From Pteria penguin (Eukaryota > Mollusca > Bivalvia > Pterioida > Pteriidae), in NCBI GenBank assembly GCA_035048485.1, contig CM068582.1:34337596-34401595 (forward strand): a stretch of 64,000 nt of DNA, in the 5' to 3' direction. Each line of letters begins with the position of its first letter. Positions within the stretch are counted from its first letter, which is position 1. Below the pieces are notes generated by a model, which was not told the origin of the DNA, ran no database searches, and was given only the letters and a program-made list of their open reading frames with translations. The translations under genes were made by a program, and so were the position numbers. Shown here in pieces: positions 33,001-45,000 of this stretch.

Positions 33001-36000
33001 GAATAAATTTTTATGAACATGAAACAGTATAAGTTTACAAATTGGGAATTTATGCAATACTCAAAAGCATATAATGATTGCAATAATGTAATTATAACAG
33101 ATATTAAGTAATTATAGCTCCTACAGCTGTGAAAAGGAATTTATTCTGAAGAGAAGCTGGAATTAAGATTTTCAACCAAAGCAATGTTTAGGATTGCAAA
33201 TTACATCAAATTATCAATAACAATTGTCTTTTACATTTTCAGATATCATCTATGTAAATAAAACGAGGAAATAATGCAATTTTAAACTAAATTTTTAAAT
33301 ATATTTGGTGACATTTAAAGTTGCTAAATTAAGTGCCCTTTTTACCAAATACCGCGTTAAAAAGTGCCCTTTTGATGGGGAAATTTGTGTGCCCTTTTGG
33401 AATCCTAGATTTAACACTACTTATAGTATTTTTGTTTGATTCTCTTATCTTTGTATAAATTTCATTGTTTAAAAAAATTGTTTATCTTGCCATCTGCAGA
33501 ATTTCCTGATTCATACACAGAGGACTGAAAGTGAAAAAAATAACAAGCTTCTTCATCAATTTCATGACATTTGTAATTTTCAAAGAATCATCAGAATGAA
33601 TGTATGATGTTTTTTTTTTTTGATAGTTTGTCCTCTCTTTTCCATGTAGAATAAAGGAATTGCTAGTGTGTTTGGTCTTTGGTAAAGACTCTTGTTATCT
33701 TGTTATTGAGAGATATTTCATTGTTTAAAATTTCTTGTTTATTGTATTTTTCAAATAAAAAAAATTCTACATACATGATTACATTGTCAAATGATAAAAA
33801 TATCCCCTTGCAAAATGGTATTCTTATTCGTCCGATTATAATCGATCATCGATCGGTTATGATTTCCGATTATTGTCCGATCATCGATTATGAAAATTGT
33901 CCGATTCTGCATTACTACTCAAATCACAAAAAATCAAATCAAGATCGTAAGAGTGAGGCATTTTTAAGAAATTTTGCTAGGTTCAACAACTGTTTCCTGT
34001 TTTTGATGGAAAAAAGTTGAACTAGTTTAAACATAGATAGACAGCTCCAAAAATATGGTTTTGATACAGACTTCGTAAATTATTGTACAAAGGACACTCA
34101 AGAACAAAGTGAATCTCATCTTCAACATGGCCAAAATCACAGCAATGACACACTCTATTGTGCCTTTCAACTCTATTATATCGACCTTGTTCTATATTAA
34201 GTTTATCTGAGGATAATCTGAAAGAAAGTGTTCCAGGAGGTGATTTTTGTTCAGTTTTGAAATAAAATCTCTGAAAAAGAAGACTCCTGTAAGAGAAAAT
34301 TCTGATATTTTTCAAGTTTAAAAATTTAAAAATGTGGGCGTATTATGCTATACCGCTGTCGTCTGTCCGTCCATCCATCCTTGTCCAGGCTTCTCTTCCT
34401 TAACTAAAGGAGGAACAAAACTTTTAAAGGTGTCATATGAAAGGGTATGACTTGTAGTTGTGCATGTGGGTTTCAAAATTGGGATCAGCCCCTAGGGTTG
34501 GGGAAAATGGGCGGAGTCAGAAAGGTTTTCCGGACTTCTACTCTGTAACTAAAGGGGGAACAAAACTTTTGATGGTGTCATATGAAAGAATGTGGCTTGT
34601 AGTTGTGCATGTGGGTTTCAAAGTTGGGGTCAGGCTCCTGGGGTTGGGGAAAATGGGTGGAGTTGGAAATGTTTTCCGGGCTTCTCTTCCTTAACTAAAG
34701 GGGGAACAAAACTTTTGATGGTGTCATATGAAAGGGTGTGGCTTGTAGTTGTGCATGTGGGTTTCAAAGTTGGGGTCAGGCCCCTGGGGTGGGGGAAAAT
34801 GGGCGGGGTCTGAAAAGCTTGTCCGGGCTTCTCCTTTTGATGGTGTCATACGAAAGGATGTGGCTTGTAGACCACATTAAAACATGATGCGGGCGTATCT
34901 ATCGTGCACCCGTTAGCGGTGCCCTATTTTTCACATACTTGTTGTGTTCATGTGAACAAAATAGGCCCATTTGTCTAATTAATCTTGATAAAATTGTTAC
35001 AATAATCATATATAATGTATATTGAAGGTCGGAAAGTTGCTGTGGATGCTTCAATGTGTATCTACCAGTTCCTTATTGCAGTCCGACAAGATGGAAATCA
35101 GCTTATGTCTGAAGATGGAGAAACAACTAGGTAGGATTTATTTATAAAACTTTATTTACATTCAGATAATTAAAAGATCAAGTATCTTGCGCAGTTATAT
35201 ATAAGTAATAGATGTCATAATCATTTTTAAACATCCATCAGTTCTACTGATTTCCTTGTTTTCTTTTCAGCCATTTAATGGGAATGTTTTACAGGACAAT
35301 ACGTATGGTAGAGAATGGCTTGAAACCTGTATATGTATTTGATGGCAAGCCTCCAGATCTAAAATCAGGAGAGGTATAGAGAATACTTGTTGGTCAGTGT
35401 TTAAATACACTATGACCCAATAGTATATTTATGTACTGATAGAAACTGCACTTGTGTGTAATACAGTCTTTCATAAAACAACTAGAATATTAATTTTACT
35501 GATTTATTCTGAAAATAATCCCTGTATGGTAGACATGCTCTAAATAGGCAATATGTGTTTACTACATTCTTGTACATTTCATTATGACATCAGTGACAAA
35601 AAGGATAATAAAAGTGACAAAATATTGCAGATAATAAATTTGAGTCAGAATTTCCACACTTTCAGTATGAGACATTTTTTGCTGATTATGTTCCTAACAT
35701 TTCTCTCTGGCTAAAGCTATCAATTTGAGCATAAGTAGGGTGTTGAAGTGTCAACTTTCATATGATAATAATACACTAATTAACTTTACCTATTAAAATT
35801 CATGTAAATAATTGAAATGTTCTGATTCAGCTATTTGGTTTGCCAGGACAGAATGTTCAGAGAGTTATTGTTGGTCGGTTTAGTGGTGTTTTACATCACT
35901 TCCACAATTTTTATTCGCCTGTCGGCTATGGCACACAATAATTTTAGTTGAGTCAAAGGATTTTTGTGATATTTTTACCTGATGCTACGACTTAAGACTA

Positions 36001-39000
36001 TCAAGTGGAAGCCGCCTTAAAATTTTCGGATTCATCCAATCGGAATTTACAGAGTTACAGGTCTTAGATTTTTTTAATCATGTTTATATAGTATAACTTT
36101 CTATGGCACAAGTAATTTGAGTTTATGTCAAAGGATTTTTGTGATAGTTTTACCTGATGCTAAGATTACAAAGAGGAAGTATTAATTAGTAGCCTTTGAA
36201 TTTTTAGATTCATCTGATTTGAACTTGCAGTGTTATGAAACTTAGATTATTTTTTTAACATGGTAATATATCATGACTTCCTAACGCACACAATAACTTG
36301 AGTTTACTTCAAAAGCTTTTTAATAATATTTTTAACCTAATAGATTATTGAGAGGAAGGTGCCATTTGATTTTCTTATTTATTCAATTTGAACTTACAGA
36401 GTTACAGGACTTAGATTTTTTTCAAACATGTTTATATAGCATAACTTCTGTGGCATACGATAATTTCAGTTTATGTCATAGTATTTTCGTCATAGTTTTA
36501 CCTATGCTAAGACTACAGAGAGAAAACAGCCTTTTGATTTTTAGATTCATGCATTCAATGCATTAGGTAGATGCCATCACCATATACATGAAATAACCGT
36601 GGAGTAATGTAAAACAATAATCAATAAATTATTCTACATTATTTTGACTTGACAAATGGGGTGACATTTAAGATGTTGATTGCGATCTTTGTTGTCTTCT
36701 GACAACTCTTTAATATTGAGGATACTGCAAAAGGGTAGAAACATTATCATTTACTAAACTCTTAGTACAGTGAATTGTAATGAGGTTTCTGTGCCATGTA
36801 ATTTTGTGTAGTATGATACGGAGTTCACCTCTGAATACAATGTACACGTATGCTGTGCATGAATGTGGATCTCTAGATCTCAAATTTACTATTTCTTCAA
36901 GATGACGGACTACAAAGATAAGATCCTGATTCATATGATTTCTTTAACAAATTATTTTGTAGTTGTCAAAGAGGAAAGAGAGACGTGAAGAAGCGCAGAA
37001 AGCATTAGAAAAAGCAGAGGAAGCAGGTATACCTTTGTTTTGCTAAATGAATAAAAATTCTGTAGTAAATTTCAGGCTTGTATATTTCAATATGCTGAAA
37101 GAGGAACTGTCTTATGAAGAATGATGTCTATCTTGATTTAATAAATTCTAAATAGACAGGACAGGCTCTTTTTCATAGCTGTGAATGTGTCAGTACATTC
37201 TGTTGAGTCGTAATGTATTATCATGATTTATTTTGATGAAAATCTCTCTTTATACTCTCTATACAGGTGATGAGGAAAATGTTGAAAAATTTAATAGAAG
37301 ATTGGTGAAAGTTTCTAGGCAACACAATGAAGACTGTAAAGAGTTGCTAAAATTAATGGGAATACCATATGTAGAGGTAATCTCATTTGTCACTATTTCA
37401 TAAACATTGTAGTAGATGTATTCTGATCTTTATCCAGTAATTTTACATCAGTATTAAATAAAAAAAATTAGAGACATTTGGTAAGTACTTTGTCTATGTT
37501 TGTGAGATAATATGGAGCCAGTATAGTTCCATGTCGTGATATAACTGAAATATTGTTGAAAGTGGCGTAAAACACCGATCAACTAACCAACCAATTGTAT
37601 AGAAGATTTTATCATTTTACGTGATTTTACTGTATCTAGCTCATTGGATTAATCTGCAATTTTGTGTTTTATCACCTTTCTTCAGGCTCCAGGTGAAGCA
37701 GAAGCCCAGTGTGCAGCTCTTGTTAAAGCAGGCAAAGTGTATGCTACAGGCACAGAGGATATGGATGCCCTTACATTTGGCACAAATGTGCTTCTTCGTC
37801 ATTTAACAGTTAGTGAAGCAAGGTATGGTGTAACAATAATAAGGAGTTTTTAGATTTCTCTAAGAAATTTGTAGCTTCATACCTTGTTAGATCAATTGTT
37901 ATGATAGATAAATCATCAATATTATTAAAATTCTGCTCGCTATTTGCATATTCTGTCTGGATTTTTATGCCCTGGATCTATAAATCAGGAGCATATTGTT
38001 TTTGTCTTGTCTGTTTGTTTGTTTGTTTGTTTGTCTGTCTGTCGTCAACTTTAACCTTGGCTGTAACTTATGAGTCGTGAGGGATAGAGACTTAGTATTT
38101 GATATGCATACTCAACTAATGAAGCCCATTCAAGTGATATCAAGATCAATGACCTTTTGACCTTGACAGTGACCTTAACACTAAAAATGACTTTGGTGTC
38201 AGCGGGAGCATTAGTATTTCTTAGCTTGTTTAGATTGATTTTTCATCTTCTGCCTTCCTATCTGATCCTCAGATGAGACAGCATAAACCAAGGTCCTGTG
38301 TCACAGTATATGCTGGCATGTTAAAAAAAAAAAAAACCTCACTTTTTCGTATGGGTCTGTAGCATTGGACAAAATTATGAAGCAATGCACCAAACAGGTA
38401 CCACAACCATATATGTGCATTAATATTGGTGTGGCATATAAAGTACCAAAGTAACTGGTGTCGCATGACTATGGCACTTACGACAATGTACCACTGTGGA
38501 CATTCATGGACCCCTGAAATTCAGAGGTGAGACCAGGTGCCCGGGAGGAGTGAGCATCCCCTGTTTGGCTAGTCACACCCGCCGCAAATGTCCTTACATA
38601 TAACATATAACACAACAAAGAAACCAACATAAACTGGCATAGGCATCTGGCAATGTTCAATACACATGATACAAGGGGTATGTCCAACAAACTATCTTTT
38701 GCTGGAAATTTCATTATGCCGTCAAGGTATGGATGGTTACATCACAATACAATGACGCAACTTTGAGCAACAAAACATCATATATATCGAGCATTTAATG
38801 GAGTAATATCTGTAAAAGGTAGATCAAGGGTCATGTTATTTGAACTTTCTCATTTGCATTTCTTGATGAAAGAAAACTACCTCTATACAAATGGTTTCTT
38901 TATGCCACACCATGAAATATCCTGTTCCATCATTCATTCATGCCGTCATCATTGAGTTTCCCATCATTTTCTCTTTAAGAGTTTGATGGATTAAACTGAT

Positions 39001-42000
39001 ATTGGGCTTACAGATGTATCAGAGGAAGATGCAGGTCAAATTCGAATATGGGTGTGATCTGGTAATTTTTGCAGAGTTATTGCCCTCGAACATAGAAAAT
39101 TTCGGATCATTTTCTCTCTGAAGGTTTGATGGATTAAATTGATATTAGATATATAGATGCATCAACTGAAAATGCAGGTCAAGTTCAAATATGGGTGTGT
39201 TCGGGTAATGTTTGACAGAGTTATTGCCCTTGAACATAGAAATTTCTTTAAAATGACAGTTTGGGCTCATTTTCTCTTTGAAGGTTTGATGGATTAAATT
39301 CATATTGGGTATATAGATGTATCTAGGGAAAATCCAAGTTCGAATATGGGTGTGTTCCAGTAATTTTTGAAAAAGATTTCCCTTGAACATTAGAAATTTC
39401 TTGAATTTTCAAATATTAGTTCTTTGGCAAAATTAGTTTTATTAACTTAGCTGCCAGCAGGGGCATTTGTGTTACACTGTCACATTAAAATTGTAGTTTT
39501 TTTGTAAATCAGATACAGTGTACTGTATGTAATAATTTGGTCTTTGGAAAATCACATCGTATTAATGTTGAGTAAAGAAGACTACTTAATGACCCATATG
39601 CTTGCCATATGTCTCAAAGCAGAAAAAAACCAACAAATTTTTAATTGTTTTAAAATGGCTAGAGTATATCAACAATCCAGAAGGATTACTACTCTACTAC
39701 TGGAAGAAGAACCTCAAATTTCTTGGTTTATATGAGCCCATCAAAAGATTCTGATTTCAATTCCAGTCTGTCACTTTTTAGTTTCTTAATCTTCAAGTTG
39801 GACAGGAAAAAGAATGAAACTTGATGTCACGATAAGAATGTGTAGCTGAAAACGAATTGCACTTCTAAAGCCCAAAATCAATATATCAGAGACATACTGT
39901 TTTTTGTCCATCTGTAGGGCAACTTTATATTGACTATTTATAGATTAAAAGTGATATAGATTGATATGCATGCTCTGTAAGTGCAGCTCTTCTCAAATAA
40001 GGTCGAGGTTGATCTTACATGTACCACCATCCAAAAATAGCACCTGATTAGAGTTAGATGTTTCACAAGTATGTTGAAATCAATAAAACTGCTCCCAAAC
40101 CTATGCAGATCAGTATGTACATGTTGAGCTTATGGTCACCAGGTTCTTGGTTTGAATCCCACTGGTATCTGGTCAGTGTCCTGTCTTTCAGATGGTACAA
40201 ACAAGGTCAGTGTAGACATTGGCAAATAGAACAAGAGGCCCAAGAGTTACAAAATTCTCTCATAAAAAGTGATAAACCCGAATACTAAACTTTTATGACT
40301 ATTTGTATATAACATGTACAAAAGGTTATTTGCCTATGAATAACCATCTGTATAAAAATTTCCATGAAATTAAAAAAAAGACCTCAAATTTAAAAAATTA
40401 ATTAATTTCTGTACAGTGCATCAAGCAGGGACCCTCACTACATAAGTAATCTTTGCATGACAAATAACAGCAAACAAAAAAATTAAACTGTTTTAGGAAA
40501 AATAACTCGCAATGAAAAAATTAATGTAACACTTTTGATTTTCATATGCTTCTTAATTTTGCTATCATTGCAGTATATTTATAAACTACTATTTCCTTTA
40601 TGTTTTTGCTTTCAGAAAATTACCAATAAAAGAATTTAATTACTATAAGGTTTTGGATGAATTAGGAATGGAAAAGGATGAGGTAGGTAACTGAAATAAG
40701 TTTGTATAATTTGTAATAAGAATAGGATTTGTTGTATGTTCCTGTTAAGATTACATTACTTCAAACAAAATTGTTAATTTAGTGTAAATGGATATTTGAG
40801 ATGTCTGTCTATATGAAAAAAAAATGAAAACATTGTATAAATTTGAAGATAAGTACAGCTGATTCTCTACTTGAACACCGATTACTCAAATTTCCCCTAA
40901 ACTCAAACTAATTTTTAAGTTCCCACTCTTACTTCTTAATATTGAATACATCTCAAACTCCTCCTGGTCAAGTGTTTTCCTGTCCCTTCAAAGCGAGCGG
41001 TCGAAAGTCAACTATAATAAGAATGTGTTGGAGAAATTTTAATGAATTTCTATTAATTTGCAATTTTAGAACAGTTGTATATTTATTTGGTTTTCTGCCT
41101 GAAATATAAAACTATTTCTGTAGTTTATTGACCTGTGTATATTACTGGGATGCGATTACTGCGACTCAATACGAGGCATCGGACCAAAACGAGCGTACGA
41201 TTTGATCAAACAATACAAGAATATAGATGAAATACTCAAACATCTTGATTCAAAGGTATTGTACTCATTTTGTTGTCATGATTTATTTGATATGTACATA
41301 TTGTCATAGATAAATATATTTTATCTAAGGTAGAGAATTGAACTTATTGTACTCTTCCTTAAGAAGTATTTATGAAGAAAGATTAAGGATCCAGTATTTT
41401 GCCCCTTAACTTACTAGTTTAATTACAAGTTTTGATTCGTGTGTTTTTTCATTTTACAGAAATACTCTGTACCAGAAGACTGGATGTACAAAGTAAGTAA
41501 TCAATGAAACTTAGTTATTATTCCCTATCAGTAAAGTTACTGAGGGAATATGACATGGCAGACTTGCATCCACATGTGTCTAGAACATAGTGAACAAAAA
41601 TAGACTAATTGCCAAACATAGGATCATCAAGCTTTCCACAAGTGTTGAACCCTTTTTATGCTTCCAGATTAATAAATCAGGGACATATTGTTTTTGTCCT
41701 ATCTGTTTGTGTGTCTTTTATCAACTTTAATCCTCGCCATAACTTTTGAACCATGTGAGATAGAGACTTCATATTTGGCATGCCTACTCCACTGATAAAG
41801 CCCTATAAAAGTACACCAAGGTCAGTGACCTCTTGACCATGACCTTTATGCTAAATTCTTGTAGCCACCAAGGGTTTTGGAGGTTTTTTTGTTTAGTTTT
41901 GTTTTTTAAGGCGTCGAGCACATTTGCTAGACAGTTTTCTAGCGATCATAAATATTTTACCTCTGCACCACCTTTTTAATTCACATAACAAAGTAAAGTA

Positions 42001-45000
42001 CTGTAAAGTAGTAAAAGTTCTTGCAAAACCGGCTTTGTTATCCTTGTTAATGTTATTGAAATTTCATTGCACCGATTTAGGTGTAAGCATAGGTCTGCTT
42101 AACTTATCATTAACTATTATTGCCCTAAAACACTTATTAGTCTGTCGCTTATTATGTGTGTTAAAATATTCATTCGCCGTAATGACGCAAGCCGATTATG
42201 AATTACAATCGCACTTCATGGGAATTTTTCCAAATATTGGGAAGACAACCTGACATATTGCCTTATTTGGAGAAATTGTAGTAGAACACTTGTAACACAC
42301 ACGATCAGGGCCTAATTTGACATGAGGGTGCCAATACGGAAACTGATCACGTGATCTTTGAAATATATATGATAATATAAATAATGTAATAATAATGTAT
42401 TTAGATGTAAATTTAAGTTTAAAAAGAAAAAATAAAATATTTCAAAGAATCCTAAATATAGATTGGCAATGCGTGTCACAAAGATCTTAAAATACCTAGA
42501 CAAGTGACTACTAATTCACAATGAGGCTGACCTAGGTTCAAGTGACGCATATCAGTTATTTTTATCTCACTAGATTTCGTTTTGTTTCATTCATTTAACC
42601 TAGAATCAACAAATATCGACAAAATTAATTACATCCTCAAGGCTAAACATCACGAGCCTCTCGTGAATTACATCAGGTACTGTATACCTATGCTGTGCAT
42701 GCTACTGCAGACAAATTTTAAAAATATTTACACACAGTGTGTACAGCTTCTTATCTGCCCTTACTGCCTGTGCTATAAATAACACTTGCTGGACAGAGAA
42801 TAGCCTCTGCAAAATGGCGGTGGTCACTTGTCTCTTTACGCAGCAATAGCAAGCAAGAGCAGGTAACTCCAATCTATCTTAAACAAGTATAGCTTTTTAA
42901 AAAGCTTAGGCTGCAATCGGAATAGCATTAAATGTTCAAGATGTTGGTCACAAAGCCAAATAGCTTTATGTAAATAGGAATTGCTTGTTTTTGAAACCAT
43001 CTTTATTTGTGCAGATGTGAATTTTCCCTCTAAAATTTCTAAAGCCATGCCTCATTATTGCCTTTTTAGGGAAGTAGCATGTGTATATATCACATGGTCT
43101 TCCCCATAGTTGGAAAAGTTCCCATAACGGCATAAAAAAATGGCAGCCGAGAAAGTTTTCAGATCGCCTACAAAATTTAATGTGGATGTAAAGGATGATG
43201 GCATGGATAAGACAGAATTTTATATTGAATGCATGAAAAATAAATTAAGTAGAACTTACTTGGGAAGATTTTATTCCAAATCAACCGATAAAGTGCAACT
43301 GTGATTCACACTGCCTACTGACAACTTTCATTCATACCGGTATTTTGATATTATATGATATATGGCTGTTGGTCCTTAAGCTTTTATTTTTACTCTATTC
43401 CAAAAATTATCGGATTTCAGCAAAAAAGATGAACACAACTGGTCAATTTCTGCTACTTTTGACAGCTTTAAATCAAATTTAGCTTGACGCCTTTGTGGCT
43501 CTTCAAGCCTTTTTCAGAGTCAAACTTAAAGTTCATTATGTTGCGAGAAAATGCTCTGCTCTGCTGTCCATTGTATTATAATTCTAACAGGACTTAGTGC
43601 TTGAATTTATGAATCATTGTAGTTGGGTAGGGTGACGGACTTTAAATAATGTATACTTCACTGTGACTTGTAAGACGCCTTAACAAAGATCATGTTTTTT
43701 CTTAAATTTGTTGTGTAGGTTTGTCAGAATTGTGAATTGGATTGTGTCATTGTGCAATTTAAATGTGGTGAACCAAGGGCACTGAAACCAGCATGGTCAA
43801 TTTCTGTGTAATCTTTTCACTACCAGTGTGTAAATGATATAAACTCTGTTTTACTGACAGTATGCTGGATGTTTTGTGTAAATCAACAGTCCTGGTGGAG
43901 ACTTGAACATTGGGATTTCAAGTGATGCAAGGGGTCTAGATGATATATATTTACCCTTTTATGTCTCAGTGATGCAAGGGGTTTAGATAATAAATATGTA
44001 TGCTTTATTTAAGTGTTGCAATAGTTCTGGGTATTAAGTCATAATGCTTTTACTTCAGTGATGCAATGGGTCTAGGTCATAAATATTTATACTTTTATTT
44101 CACATTTTAGGAGGCAAGAAAATTGTTTCAGGAACCTGATGTGACGGATCCAGAAACCCTTGATGTTGGTAACATAATAAATATACTTTCATGTAACGTG
44201 TTTACTCGAATATAATACACACTTTTTTAGCCAATTTGACTCATCATTTTTGCACTGCGTATTATACATAGGGTTAGAAATCTGGAACTTTAAGCGTCAG
44301 TGGCGGATTTAGAGGGGTGCAGTAAATGCCCAAGGCGATAACAGGAGTAATGTCCACAGTGTGCCATTCAATAAACACGATAGAATACTTGTGCTGTGTT
44401 ATTTAGCAATGCTTTCTGATTAGCAGATTGTATGGGTGATACAATGATTTATCCTTGATTGGTAAAGCAATAGTTATGCAACAGGTGAAACTACTTGACT
44501 GTAATGGCACGAGCATCGACAGTTTGGATAACGCTCATTCATTCATTCTTTATATATTTTGCCTTCACAAACATTTGTGATCTCCGTGTAAAGTTCACTT
44601 AGTATAGTAGACACGCATGTTCATTCTAACAAAAGAGAAAAAAATGAAGCGATCATTTAGGACGAGGGTACTAGTTAAGACATTTGAAGTCTATGCGAGT
44701 TTGATTGTAAATGAAATGAAAGAGAGAAAAGTGTTGATATCACACAATGAATAAAGGCAGATCGTTCTGTGCCGCTGTTTAAAATAATACAAGTTTACAC
44801 TGTAAAAGGTATAGGGCAAAGCAAATTCAGCTCACGGTCTTGCTGTTTCAGCACGAAATTGACATCTTGTTTTGGATTTTTCCCCTGCATATTATACACA
44901 GAGTTAGACGTTTTTTCATGATTTTCGAGGTCATTTTTAGGGGTGCGTATGATACTTGAGTGTGTATAATATTCAAGTAAATACAGTATATTGGATTTTA

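Larger units (their letters stand above)
41493..44110 (+). other. FEN1 intron 9 with unrecognised ORFs
   Basis: 2.6 kb. Besides the repeat at 41658, it holds ORFs at 41924-42253 (plus, hydrophobic, 109 aa), 42836-43048 (minus, 70 aa) and 43140-43304 (plus, 54 aa). None has a domain I recognise and none shows splice support. The stretch 41900-43850 could be one old insertion. Confidence 0.35.
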
